From Taxillus chinensis (taxonomy: Eukaryota > Streptophyta > Magnoliopsida > Santalales > Loranthaceae), in assembly GCA_023512835.1 (NCBI GenBank), contig CM042089.1, positions 17,224,562 to 17,288,561 of the forward strand: DNA of 64,000 bases. The letters run 5' to 3'. Positions 23,190 to 34,796 of the stretch are shown here, piece after piece. The notes beneath the pieces are model-generated. The model worked only from the letters and a program-made list of their open reading frames with translations. It made no database searches and was not told where the DNA came from. The translations under genes were made by a program, and so were the position numbers. Position 1 is the stretch's first letter. The number at the start of each line of letters is the position of its first letter.

Positions 23190-25750
23190 ATGGCACCCAG
23201 AATCTCTCTTTCCGGCGTTAATCCTGGCCATCTGGTTGATTGGAATGCTGTTTCTAATCCTCCGGATTGGTTTTTCCAGTCGCCCTCTCCTTGAAGCCTC
23301 GCATATACTCAGCCTGATCTCCAATCCCGTCGATCTTCTTATCGACGACATTCTTGAGTATTACCAACGGATTCGCTGCACCACCGATTCCATAACCTCT
23401 TATGTCCGCGGTGAATCCATCATCATCACTCCGGCTGTTCTCCGCGCTGCTCTCCACCTACCTCTTGGTGAACCACAGCGCCCGGATGCCGATCCATTGG
23501 CGGCTTCTATGGGTTGCACGAACAAGGGGAAGGAATACAAGGTGAAATCCTTCCAGGGTCGCTATCGATGTATGGCGACCATTCTAAGTCGATGCCTACT
23601 GGCTCGCACATCCGCCCTGGACTCAGTTCCGTACGACCTTCTCCTGGCCATGTACGGCGTTTTTGAAGGTCTTCCGATGGATTGGGGGATGTTCGATTTC
23701 GTTCTTTGCAGAATGGTCCCAAAAACCATTCCTTCGGGCGCATCCTCGGCATTGTCTTCCTGGCATCTACGTCCGGACCATTTCGCCCGATTTGATGCTG
23801 TCTCGTTTCCCTCGGCTTATTACCTCCGTTACCTTACGCCGAACGGGAACATGACCGCTCGCCGACCCACTGTAGCTCTCTGCATTCTCCCTGCCTCGGA
23901 ACAACAAGGCAGCTCTGTTGGTGACCCCTCCGACAGCCAAGCCCACGAGGTCAGTTCTGCATCCCGATACCGCTGTTGCTGTCGCCACCACTGATGTCCC
24001 GGCCGCTTCTCCGGAAGCCCCTTTGCCTCCCCTACCTCAACCCCGAGATTACCTTGACCATCTCTCCGCCGACACCTTAACGGACCTTTGGCTCCGTTTC
24101 AGCCTAGCCCACACCTCCTCCATTCCTGACACCGATCTCCGGGTGTTTTACACATGCCATACCCAATCCCCGGAGACCATGATCATCTGGAACTTGGACC
24201 ACGGCTTTCTTACACCGGCTGCCATTCCCGATGTGCCGTTCCCTACACCCTCCGGTCCAGTCCCTGCTGCACGAAGTCCTTCCTCTGCTAAGGCTAGACC
24301 CTCTTCTCCTGCTGCCGCGATTCCCGTGGTTGACTTATCTGGTCAAAGCGGGTCCCTTGCTCCGGATGCCTCCAATGCTCCGGATGCCTCCCGCCGGATG
24401 CTCCGGATGCCTCGATGCTCCGGATGCTCTCTGCTGCTGCGATACTCCTGCGGACTCCTCGCCCAACGCACTCCTGCTCCTCCTATTCATGCGGGGGAGT
24501 CCTCCAAAGCTCCGGAGTTGGTCCTTGGGCGTGCCTCTTTTGGCACGGTCCTCTCCGACGCTGTGCTTTCCGCCCAGTTGGACCGACACGCCCAAGCTCA
24601 AAGCGCCCAAATTTCCGCCATCGCTGCCAAAGTTGATGCCCTCGGTGCCCAACTCCTCTCCGCTCTCACTGACTCCTCCACTTTCATGGAGCAGAAAATG
24701 GATCTTGTCGTCACATCCGTCCATTCATTGTCTACCTCCTTCGCGGATCTGGCGCACACGATGGCTCGTCCTCCTGTTGCTTCCCGGCGATCCGCCAAAC
24801 CGGGGGAGAGAGTGTCATCCGATCCGTCTACTCCTTCTCGCCCCACAACCATCTACTCGGACCGAGAAGCGGCCCGCCACTTCGGTGCTTCGGGGAGTTC
24901 AAATTCCCAAACGAAGCCGCTTCTCTCAACCAAGCTCCTCTACTCGCAGCTCCAGGCTCCTCCTCCATCCTCCTCATCCCAGGCTGATACCTTCCTCCCA
25001 TCATATGCGGAGTTTGACCCTTCCGATGCGGATGGAAGCTTGCACAAGGCAATGAAATCCTATCGCGTCTTCGAGAGAAGATGTCTTTTCGAAATGTACC
25101 CTTTCTCCCCGGCCGACATTCGGACTCTTGTTCGGAGAAAGGACTCTTTACTACGAAGACATTGACAACTTCTCGAGAGCCGCTAAAATGGAGATGAGGC
25201 TATTTCCATCTCTACAAAGATGGGCACTTGTTTGACGTTCTACCGTGTTGGAATGAGGGCTATCTTCCCAGTGTGGAGCTAATTCAGTCCTTCATCGACG
25301 CAAGCGCCGAGGATAGCAAACCATGGAAAACTCTCTCAACCATCCTCATTCCGTACCGGATTATGTCGCCACACTTCATGATGGCTGTCTTCATGATTCG
25401 GTCCAAGCAAATGATTCTCATTGATTCTCATCGGATTATGGAGCACTTCATTAGGAAGAATCAATGGGAACCTCTGTGTCTCAGCCGATCGAAGCTGTGA
25501 AGAAAGCCGGATTATATGAAGAGTTGGGCATCTCACCCCCGCGTCCGACCGAGAAACTCAAGGCGACATTCCGGGGCAAGAAGCAAGTGCCACAACAATT
25601 TGGATGGAGATAGGCTGCGGAGCCTTTGTCTGTCACTTCATCAAGTCATTCCTAACTGTGGACAAATATTGGAGCCAACACACCACCTTTACGATGAAGC
25701 AGACAATGGAGCTAAGAGAGAAGGCAGCAACTATGATCTTCAAGTATAGT
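23190..25750 (+). pseudogene. ORF3 of element I (Transposase_32-like / envelope-like)
   Basis: The start ATG at 23190 (MAPRISLSGVNPGHLVDWN) matches the O ORF3 start. A frameshift near 23290 moves to the frame that carries VRGESIIITPAVL, LAASMGC, KSFQGRYRCMATILSRCLLAR and LLLAMYGVFEGLPMDWGMF up to 23992. A second frameshift near 23925 leads to a Pro/Ser/Ala-rich linker (with a TCCGGATGC repeat near 24358-24432), a possible helical segment AQSAQISAIAAKVDALGAQL (24598-24660), and a C-terminal part to 25163 and 25500. The N-terminal ~230 residues are the conserved domain. The product is probably 800 or more residues when whole. Function is unknown; neither a fusion peptide nor clear transmembrane helix is seen. 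Confidence 0.65.
24357..24432 (+). repeat. GCTCCGGATGCC repeats inside ORF3 linker
   Basis: About six copies of CTCCGGATGC occur in a row with short variable joints. The TCCGGA palindrome is also frequent elsewhere in O and I, including the LTRs. Confidence 0.75.
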
Positions 25751-25899
25751 AAGCCTTATGTACCCTAGTGAAAAACTTGTATTAAGGCTGAATTGTATTT
25801 AGTTGCTGATTAATGAAATTGGTTGTGTTGCGTATTCGTATGTTATTCTTTTGCATTGCTTACCAGATCGGATTACAAAGGGTTTGGGCATATCCATAA

Positions 25900-25910
25900 T
25901 TGGGGGAGAT
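25900..25910 (+). other. Polypurine tract of I
   Basis: TTGGGGGAGAT directly precedes the 3' LTR, the standard place for the plus-strand primer. Confidence 0.85.
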
Positions 25911-27143
25911 TGTTGGATCAAACCCGAATTTGGATAATGCTTGATAAAGCCTTATGTAATTTGATCTGAGATCTTTTGTGTTTATTTGATCATTGTAGAA
26001 GATATGTTACTAATCCAGAGATGCACTCGTGAGAGCAAAGCTAAGGACAGGATACATAATCCTGATCCGGGCAAGAGTGAGTGTCGTCAAATACTTGGTA
26101 AATAACCAAGTCACAAATACATACGGAATAAGGAACATTCGTACAGACTAACAACTTAAAGGATAAGTGCGGAGTAAGGAAACCAGATGCGGAGTAAGGA
26201 ATCTGGATATCTTACTCGCCCGGAGTAAGGAACTTACATACGGAGTAAAGAACTTACATACGGAGTAAGGAACTTACATGCGGAGTAAGAAAGCGCTGAC
26301 ATGGAATAAGTCATCAGACTTTTTAAGACTCGCCCGGTGTAAGGAACTTACATACGGAGTAAGGAACTTACATACGGAGTAAGGAACTTACATGCGGAGT
26401 AAGGAAGCGCTGACACGGACTAAGGATTCCAGTACTAAATAGATACGGAGTAAGCAACCACCGACACGGAGTAAGATTCCGAGCTTCATTAGCTACGGAG
26501 TAAGGAAAATTACACCGGATCAAGAAGATACTGCTTCAACTCAACCGCATTTAAAGTTATCAGCTTGTGGCGTCCCGATGTAAGACGAATTTATTGAGAA
26601 CCTGAAGAATCTTACACGTGGATCATCCGGATATGTGGACACAACCTTAATTGTAATTGGGAACTCACAAACGCACTTATACTCTTCGAACCCAAGATCT
26701 TGAGCTCCACAAACCGCAGTAGTCAAGGCAAAGAGATTACCGAGGGATAGTTAGTGCTGAATGCATTCCGGAACTACAAGTTCCAAGGTTGTCTCTTAGG
26801 AATGTTTTGTATAAATATTCATACTTATACATTAAAAAAATGATGCATCAGTTAAGAATAGACTAATTCTGTGTATGCACAAGTGTTTTCATTTTTTTTG
26901 GAGATAGAAGTTGGCTAGTGTGTGAGTTCATTTGTAAACAGAGTGTAAGAGAGTCTTGCTTCTATTTTGTTGTATTTATCTTTTGATAATAAAACAAAAT
27001 ACTTCCACTATCTGGTTATCTTCCGCAGTGATTCTATCATTCTATCACTTAACTAGATAAGTGTTTGTGTCTTGAGAGAACGAAAAGAGTTTTAATAAGA
27101 GCCTATTCACCCCCCCCCCCCCTTAGGCTCCAAGGGACCATCA
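25911..27143 (+). repeat. I 3' LTR
   Basis: It starts TGTTGGATCAAACCCG and ends GGGACCATCA. It is collinear with 12529-13794, with fewer minisatellite copies and a longer C run (27110-27122). TATAAATA is at 26810-26817 and the GGAACT/AGTTCC inverted repeat is at 26770-26784. Confidence 0.93.
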
Positions 27144-28041
27144 TGACTCTTTGGGATTCACCTGATATCTTGCGCAGATGCAAGTTGCAAACATTATGTC
27201 TGGGCGACTTGCTGTAAGGTACAGCAATGATCCAATCATCCCTCTGTACTCAGTCATATTCACTGATTTGCTATCAACATCTGGGTCTAACTTGGCACTG
27301 ACTGGCATTGGAGTGTTGACGGGAGATGAACCTTCCATACCAAACTTCTTGATTAAGTCACGAGTGTACTTAGCTTGGTTGATGAAGATCCCTTCGTTCA
27401 GTTGTTTGACCTCGATCCCAAGGAAGTAGGACAGTTCTCCCATCATACTCATCTCAAACTTGCCAGTCATCAACTTGGCGAACTCATCACAAAGTTTCGG
27501 ATTAGTTGATCCGAAAATGATATCATCCACGTAGATCTGTACGATCGAGTATGTGTCTTCTCTTTCCGTAAGAATAGCGTGGTGTCGATCTTTCCTTTTT
27601 GGAAGTTGTGAGCGAGTAAGAATTCGAAAGTGTGTCGTACCAGGCTCTTGGAGCTTGCTTCAATCCATACAAGGCTTTCCTTAGTTTGTAGACCAGATGT
27701 CCAGCCTTTGGTTCAATGAAGCCTGGAGGTTGTTCAACATATACCTACTCTTGAAGATCTCCATTTAGAAATGCACTCTTGACATCCATTTGATAAACTT
27801 TGAAGTTTTCGTAGGAAGCGTATGCCAAGAACATTCTGATTGCCTCAAGTCGGGCTACTGGAGCAAAAGTTTCGTCATAGTCTATTCCTTCTTCTTGACG
27901 ATAACCCTTGGCTACCAGTCGGGCTTTGTTCCGGATTACGATTTCGTCCGTATAAAGTTTGTTCCGGAACACCCATTTAACTCCAATGACTTGTTGAGAC
28001 TTTGGCCTAGGTACAAGAGTCCACACATCGTTCCTTTTGAA
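27144..28041 (-). pseudogene. pol: Reverse transcriptase of copia element O
   Basis: The minus-strand frame from 28026 carries [39 protein letters not shown] and [13 protein letters not shown], then a stop near 27752. After frame changes, YVDD is encoded at 27533-27522, followed by FGSTNPKLCDEF, MMGELSYFLGIEVKQL and SRPDIMFATCICARYQ. The gene is cut after KES by the insertion of I and resumes at 12528. Apart from two or three lesions, it is well preserved. Confidence 0.9.
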
Positions 28042-29957
28042 CTAATTTAACTCTTCCTGCATGGCGTTTATCCAATTTGAATCTTGAAGAGCTTCTTCCA
28101 CTACTTTTGGCTCTATCTGCGACAAAAAGCAAGAGTAGAGGCACATGTTGGAGGTGGCTGCTCTTGTTCTAACACCAACAGTAGGATCACCAATTACTTG
28201 TTCTTGAGGGTGGCTTTGAGTCCACCTATAGTTTTGCGCAAGTGGTGGTGAATACTCAATGATTTGAAGCTCTGTCAGATTAGGTGGTCCTTGGTCGTCC
28301 ATTGATTGAGCTTCTTCTGGGCCAACGTTATTCAAATTTACAGGTTCTGGAGTATTTTGAGGTTCTCCATTACTGTTCATTTTCGTATTAACTGGTCCGG
28401 ATGGACTAGAAGGTACTCCAATATTTTGAATATCCGAAGGAATATATCCGGAGTTATGTGGAAGTCCCGAGTCCGATTCATCTGTAGCATCATCTGCATC
28501 ATTTCTTCGTTCTTCATTCGTGCCACATGGTTGGTCAATAGAAGTGACAGGAACATTCATAAACTTTGAGTAGTCAATGTTGTCATCTTGATCCTGTACA
28601 TTAGAACTTGAAGAACCAACTTTCGACAAATCCGTATTAGCTTCATCAAAAGTCACATGGATAGATTCTTCAACTTTGAAAAGTTTTCTATTGAAAATTC
28701 GATAAGCCTTGCTATGTAATGAGTATCCAATAAATATCCCATCATTAGATTTTGGTTCAAATTTATTCCGGGATTCTTTTCCATTGTTCAGTACGTAGCA
28801 AGTACACCTAAAGGTCCTGAAATGTGAAATAGAAGGCTTTCGGCCTTTCCACATCTCGTAGGGTGTTTTCATGGTTAATTTATTTATAAAAGTCCTGTTC
28901 TGAACATAGCAGGCAGTAGACACCGCTTCAGCCCATAGACTGAGAGGAAGCTTTGCCCCTGCTAACATTGATCTGCTAGCCTCGACTAAAGTGCGATTCT
29001 TGCGCCGCCTACCCCATTTTGTTGTGGAGTTCTGGGCGCAGAGAAGTCGTGCTGAATGCCCTGTTCAGAACAATATGACCTCATATCTGAGAAATCAAAT
29101 TCTGTACCATGATCACTCCTAATGCATTTAATGCTTAGTCCTTGTAAATTGCTTATCCAGTTGAAGAGATCGACAAGGTGTTCAAAGGTTTGATCCTTGG
29201 ATTTCAGGAACATCACCCATGTGTATCTGGTGAAGTCATCGATAACCACTAGAGTGTATCTGCCCTGACAAGTGAAGAGACAGAAATGGGACCACAAAGG
29301 TCAATGTGAAGAAGTTGTAAAGGAGCAGTTATTGAATTAACTGTTTTGCTCTTAAAACTATGTTTGGTCTGTTTGCCAAGTTGGCATTCTCGACAGAGAG
29401 TGTCTCTAGAGTATTTGTGTTTAGGCAAACCAGTGACCAAATTAAGCGACGCTAATTTAGACAAGGTCTTAAAATTTAAATATGCGCAACACTTGTGCCA
29501 TAGCCAACTATCTTCATGTGATGCTGTAGTGAGGAAGCATACAGGGTCAGAAGAATTGTTTCTCAAGACCACAGAATATATGTCCCCATCTCTTGATCCG
29601 AATAACTTAATATCTCCGGATAAGTTATATCTAACCGTAGCGGTGTTTGACAAAAAAGGAAAGCGTGAATCCTTTGTCACATAAATTACTGACACTCAAC
29701 AGATTATGCTTCAAACCTTCGACTAATGCAACCTTAGTAATTGATACACAACCATTGGTTAAAGTGCCATACCCCACAGTCTTACCTTTATTGTTGTCAC
29801 CATATGTTACGGATGGGCCTCGTTTGTCAGTAACATCCACGAGCAGAGTCTTATCACCCGTCATATGTCCGGAGCATCCGCTATCGAGTATCCACTTGCT
29901 TTGATTGATCTTTGACTTCAAGTGAGATGGCAGTGAATTCCATAGATGCTCCTGCAA
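28042..29957 (-). pseudogene. pol: Protease, integrase and linker of copia element O
   Basis: From 29957 the frame encodes WILDSGCSGHMTGDKTL (aspartic protease, DSG active site). Next come WLWHKCCAYLNF...CRECQLGKQTKHSF (GAG-pre-integrase zinc-binding region; one expected His reads Tyr) and LLHIDLCGPISVSSL (first catalytic Asp). The core then runs YTLVVIDDFTRYTWV, IRSDHGTEF (second Asp) and TPQQNGV. A one-base loss directly after NGV destroys the codon of the third catalytic acid near 29005-29010. The frame 28968-28042 then carries the integrase C-terminal part and the variable linker to RT. It would cut and join element DNA into host DNA if intact. Confidence 0.88.
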
Positions 29958-32241
29958 GACAACAGATTACATTTTTGGTGCCCAAACTTGTTGTGGGCGG
30001 TTAGGAGAAGCAACAACAGTGTCAACTATTCCAGATTTTATGTTGCTAGGAAATTTAACTTTCCAAGTTGACTTAGCTTTTTCCGTCTTAGTTGCTTTTT
30101 CAACTTGGGTTTTCTTAGGTGAAATACTCCGAGGAGTTTTAGATTTAGCTTTCCGAGAAGAACCCTTTTTGCCAACCAGATTTTTATTGATTAAAGAATG
30201 ATTACACAACCAGTCATCAGATAGACTCCAACACTCATAGTGATAATGACCTATTTCGTGACATATCGAGCAGACACTATGATGAGGAGTTACAACAGGG
30301 GATACAGGTTTCTTAGGTTTTGCAGGTTTTCTACTCTGTTCCCTATGGCCTAATCCTTTGCGAACGGGTGACGCGCTCTTGGTCCTTGATGCGTCATCCT
30401 TAGCTTTTCCTTTGTTTCTGGGTGCTGCAGTTTTAGCTTTAACTGCAGCAGCCTTCCCCTCATCGTTTGGTACAGGTGCTACTACTTCGGGATTAGCAGT
30501 AACAGCCTTTGTTCCACAATCATAAACTATGGTGCCACCTGAAACAAAACCATCCAACAGTTTAAATGTACTAACAGGATATAGGTTGGTTAGTTTTGGA
30601 GTGTAGTCCGGAGGGCACTCAGTAGCTGGAGCAGTGGAAGTGGATTCGGATCCTAGGCCAGGTTTGACTCGGATATTGTCAGGATCAGTTCTAAATGTAG
30701 AGGCTATTTCTCCAGATTTTAGCCATTTACGATTTATTTCCTTTTCCTTCTCAAGTTCAATCTCGAGTCTTTTAAGATTTACATTCATGCCTGTGAGGTT
30801 GGTATTCAGCAGGTGATTCTCAGCTCTTAGGTCGTGATGCTTCGGTAGTCAGCTATGTCCTTTTCAAGTTTAAAAACAGTAAGTTCTAGGCGCTTAGTCT
30901 GACCACTCATATTTTGATACATTTGAGTAATTATTAATCTCTCATTCTTTTCATCATCACGTTCCTTAGTAAAAGATTCTAGTTTACTCAAGAGCTCAGA
31001 GATAGAAGGTACCTCAGTGTTTGCCATGAGGCAGACGTTTGCCTTTTCCGTTGGTTCGTCGTATGAAGATTCCTCTTCTTCTTCCGAGCCACTGTTGTAT
31101 TTTGAGACGAACGCCTTCCTCTTCATTTTGCTGTTGTCTGAGGTGGAGCGTCGGGGTTTAACCTTGTCATCCTTGTCGGCCATCTTGGGTTTGGATCTAC
31201 AGTCCTTGGCCCAATGACCAGGTTTCTCGCAGTTGTAGCAGTCTTGGGATGTCGACTCCGAATGCTCCTTCCTTCTCGAGGATGAGGAAGAGCCTCTTCT
31301 GAATCCTTTTCTGCTTTTCCGTATGAATCATGTGAAGGATTTCACCAGAAGTGCTATTTCTTCTTCCATGTCCCAGTCAGAGTTTTCTGACTCTTCCGTA
31401 TCATCCTTCGTCAGCATACTTGGTCCAGCCGTAGCCTTAAGAGCTACCCCCTTTTCTTTCCGAGCTATCTTCTCATCTCGGTCAGTGTATTTGAATCTGA
31501 GTAGTTCTCCATATAGCTCTTCAAGGGGAGCATACTGCCAGTTGTCTTTGGATTGCATCTGGAGCTGCTTGGAGTAATAGCGATCCGGCAAGGAACGAAA
31601 GAACTTGTCATTTATTTGGAACTGAGTGTAGTGCTCATTGACAGTTTTCAATTCTAGGATAAGCTTGCCGAATTGCCGATAGATGCTCTCCAGGGATTCG
31701 CCAGGTTTATGGTTGAAGCTCTCAAAATTCTGTCTGAGAGCGCAAATGACGTTCTGCATCTGGGACTGACTTGCTTCATATAGAATAGTCAATTTGTCCC
31801 ACACAGCTTTTGCTGTCGTGCAGCCCTGGACGTCCGTGAAAGCCTCTGAATCCAAGGACGATGTCACGTAAGCTAGAGCCTTTTCACTGGCGTATTGCTA
31901 GGCTCTTTCATCATGAGTGAGTTCAGCATCAGTCTTTGGTCTCCTGACCCATTTTCTCCGATGGTCATCGGAATGGGAAGCTCCTGATGAAGACACAGCC
32001 ACATTAGATGATCATGATAGGTCATGAACATCTTCATGCGAGCTTTCCACTGGGAGAAAAGCTCTGGTGTGAACTTGGGCGGTTTGCTTAAAGTGTAGCC
32101 TGAACTCCGTGGTTGAGGAGCAGCGGCAGCAGCAGGTTGAGGTGGATCAACATTTTCACTGCTGCTTCGGTTGGGAAGGGGCTCTTGAGCTCCCCCGGAG
32201 TAGAGGCGGGTATTGAATAGCATGCTGATTTCTTCGGCCAT
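29958..32241 (-). pseudogene. gag: gag of copia element O, long with coiled coil and two zinc knuckles
   Basis: The ATG at 32241 starts MAEEISMLFNTRLYSGG. A capsid region follows (PPKFTPELFSQWKARMKMFM, then 31867-31328 with VWDKLTILYEASQSQ and ESLESIYRQFGKLI). A CCHC knuckle, CYNCEKPGHWAKDC, lies at 31240-31199, and a coiled-coil segment covers about 31010-30700. A second CCHC knuckle, CSICHEIGHYHYEC, is at 30272-30231, and the C-terminus is basic and Ser/Lys rich, ending VWAPKM near 29970. Frameshifts near 31870, 31320 and 30830 break it. Coiled-coil gag is a Sirevirus trait; two spaced knuckles are less usual. Confidence 0.88.
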
Positions 32242-32288
32242 TGTTAATTTGAGAGGGAGTTAGGGATCTCTATGAGTAGGTAGAACTT

Positions 32289-32300
32289 GCTCTGATACCA
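32289..32300 (-). other. Primer-binding site of O
   Basis: On the minus strand TGGTATCAGAGC follows the 5' LTR after two bases; it is the exact initiator Met-tRNA complement. Confidence 0.92.
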
Positions 32301-32302
32301 CT

Positions 32303-33664
32303 TGTTGGTCCCGGAGAGCCTAAAGGGGGGGGCGTGAATAGGCCCTTTGAAAATACTTTCTCTCTCTTAATGGCTTAGACACTCACTCTGGTTAAACGGA
32401 TAAAATCAGTGCGGAAGATTAACCAGGTAGTGGAAGTATGTTGCTTTATTATCTGAAGATAATTACAACAAGGCAAAATAGCGTTTTAGCTGATTATAAC
32501 ACAACACTTTTATGGTTATACACACTTAGCTGTAAATCTTTGTATGAGCTATTTCACATGATACATGCTTGTAAGTATATCAGTATAAGTAAGGGCGCGC
32601 GTATATGTTTTATTTTACATTGCTTTAGGTATATATATAGACATCCTAGGAATTTATCTTGGAACTGCATTTTCCGAGCAGTGTGAAGCATTGAAGTTCT
32701 TCATCGGAAAATGCTGAAGCTTTAACTGCTGCGGATGTAGAGCTCGAAATATTGGAAGCATAAGTTGTAATGAATTCTTTGCTTGATTCCAATTGTATTT
32801 GAGAATGCGTCCACATCTCCGCGCGATCCACGTGTAAGGTAATTTAAGTCTACAACGGGTTTGTCTTACATCGGGACGAAGCAAACTGATTGTAATTAAT
32901 ACGGCTCGGAAATGATGAAGCAGCGTCTTCTTAGTCCGTCATTAGGTTCCTTACTCCGTATCAGCGAAGCTCGGATCCTTACTCCGTGTCAGTGGTTGCT
33001 TACTCCGTGTGAATGAAGTCCTGGAATCCTTGTTCCGTGTCAGCGCTTTCTTGCTCCGCATGAGTAGTGGTTCGGTGAGCTTACTCCGCATCAGCTCTTC
33101 CTTACTCCGTATGAGTAGTGGTTCGGAGAGCTTACTCCGCATCAGCGCTTCCTTACTCCGCATGAGTAATGGTTCGGATTCCTTATTCCGTATTTGATGT
33201 CCTTACTCCGCAACAATTGTCCTTACTCCGCTCGAATGACAGACTCGGATTTCTTCGTCCGTGTCTTCTTTTTCTTAGTCCGGTTGGAGTGACAACTTTG
33301 ATTCTTTCTCTCTCACAAGTCTCTTTTACTCCGTGCAAGATGTAGACTCAAGAACTTACTCCGCATTAATTGACATAATCTTGTTGAGTGTTAGACGCAA
33401 GTTCCTAGTCGTTTTGTCAAGTGTTTAATCAGCACGAAGGGTCCTTACTCCGGATGAAGACTTGGTTATATACCAAGTGAATGACGACACTCATGATGAT
33501 CTGGATCAGGATTATGTATCCTGTCCTTAGCTTTGTCCTCACATGAGTAGGTCCGGATTTAGAGTTAACTCATCTACACAGACTTAATGGTAAACATGAA
33601 ACATCTCGAGTCAAATTACATAGGGTTTGTTCCGCATTATCCAAATTCTCGGTTTCATCCAACA
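32303..33664 (-). repeat. O 5' LTR
   Basis: On the minus strand it starts TGTTGGATGAAACCGAG and ends GGGACCAACA. About 17 variants of the GGAGTAAGG motif (TTACTCCG on the plus strand) lie between 32945 and 33460. A TATA-rich block is near 32629-32640. It is clearly related to, but diverged from, the LTRs of I. Confidence 0.9.
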
Positions 33665-34530
33665 TAGACTATAAATATTAATTGTATCATTATTATTATT
33701 ATTTACTATGGTGAATTATTATTATTAATTATTATTATTAATCAAATTATTATTATTATAATTATTACTATTATTAATATTATAAATCAATTAGTATATA
33801 TATGGGTATAAATAGAGGGGAACCTAAGGTAAAACCTTACGTTCATTGTGCATGCAAAGGTTGGTGAGAGAGAAGCAGAAGGGTTTGAAGCAGATTGTTC
33901 AATCAACCTTTCCAAACCAAATCCAGGTAGGTGTTTCTCCGATTCCATCGTTGTATGAACGCAGATTCTATAGGGCGTGTTGAACTCATTCATTTATATA
34001 TGTATATATATGAGTATTTATGTGTATAATTGAGTTAATACGTGGATCGTGTTTGAGACTGGGAGAGGACAACGCCGCGGCTGGTTCAGACGCAAGCCGC
34101 GCGCCGGTAGGGTAGATCGGAGACTTGGAGAGGATGATGTCGCCGCCTGGTTCGGACGCAAGCCGCACGCCAGTAGGGTAGATTGGAGCCACGGCGGGCC
34201 GGCGGTTGCAGTTGCCACTGCGTGTCGCGCGTTGGTTGTGAGGTCGGCATGGTGGTTGTTGCGCGTGCGAGAGAGAGAGAGAGAGAGAGAGAGGGTCGCG
34301 GTGTACCAGAGAGAGAGAGAGAGAAGGATGGCGCGGTTTGTAGGTGCTGGTGAGAAGGAGGGAAGGTGGGCGACGACCTGATGTGTGGTGGCTATGTGCC
34401 TGCGCGCCGATGAGGAAAAGGAAGAGACGGGGGGACGGCGTCCTGCCGCCCCGTGAGTTGGTACCAGCCCGTTAGGGATGGTGTGTTGGGGACCGGCCCA
34501 ATTGGGCCGGTTCTTGCCCCATACCCCAAA

Positions 34531-34582
<52 letters not shown>

Positions 34583-34753
34583 TAAATAGATAAATAAATA
34601 ACAAGCTGTACAACAAAGAAAATAAATAAATAAATAAAAATAAGTAAATAAATAAAATAAAATGGCATTCGAGCATGATGTTAGTAATAGGCGTAGTTTG
34701 ATGTTGGTAATTCGTTGATTAAATTATTACTTGTTTAATGGATATACATATAG

Positions 34754-34796
<43 letters not shown>

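Larger units (their letters stand above)
12529..27143 (+). mobile_element. I: Sirevirus-like copia element inserted in the pol gene of O
   Basis: The 14.6-kb insertion is bounded by ~1.25-kb LTRs (12529-13794 and 25911-27143) and a perfect 5-bp TSD. Without solo LTR S1 it is about 12.6 kb. Order: LTR, PBS, gag, protease, integrase, RT-RNase H, polypurine-rich spacer, ORF3, PPT, LTR. Length, coiled-coil gag and a post-pol ORF fit the Sirevirus group. It lies opposite to its host O and belongs to the same family. Its LTRs are close (by eye about 2-3 differences per 100 bp, plus repeat-number change) although gag to integrase is badly broken. Confidence 0.93.
27144..33664 (-). mobile_element. 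O: Sirevirus-like copia element, 5' half (continues at 12528 and beyond base 1)
   Basis: O runs leftwards from its 5' LTR at 33664, through gag-pol to 27144, then from 12528 through ORF3 to the left edge, with I and G1 nested inside. It sits in the 5' LTR of G2: the bases right of 33664 (TAGACTATAAATATT) are internal to the G2 LTR (equivalent to 41360). TAGAC is the predicted TSD, and the other copy should lie outside the window. Confidence 0.9.

Noticed and set aside
24231..25055. 274-codon frame overlapping ORF3
   Set aside because: It is a Pro/Leu/Ser-rich shadow of ORF3 in another frame; the ORF3 frame has the homology to O.
34018..34676. GC-rich and Ile/Leu-rich frames of up to 216 codons (also 41645-42302)
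   Set aside because: They lie in G2 LTRs and read through GA and TAA runs; they differ between the two LTRs by microsatellite length.
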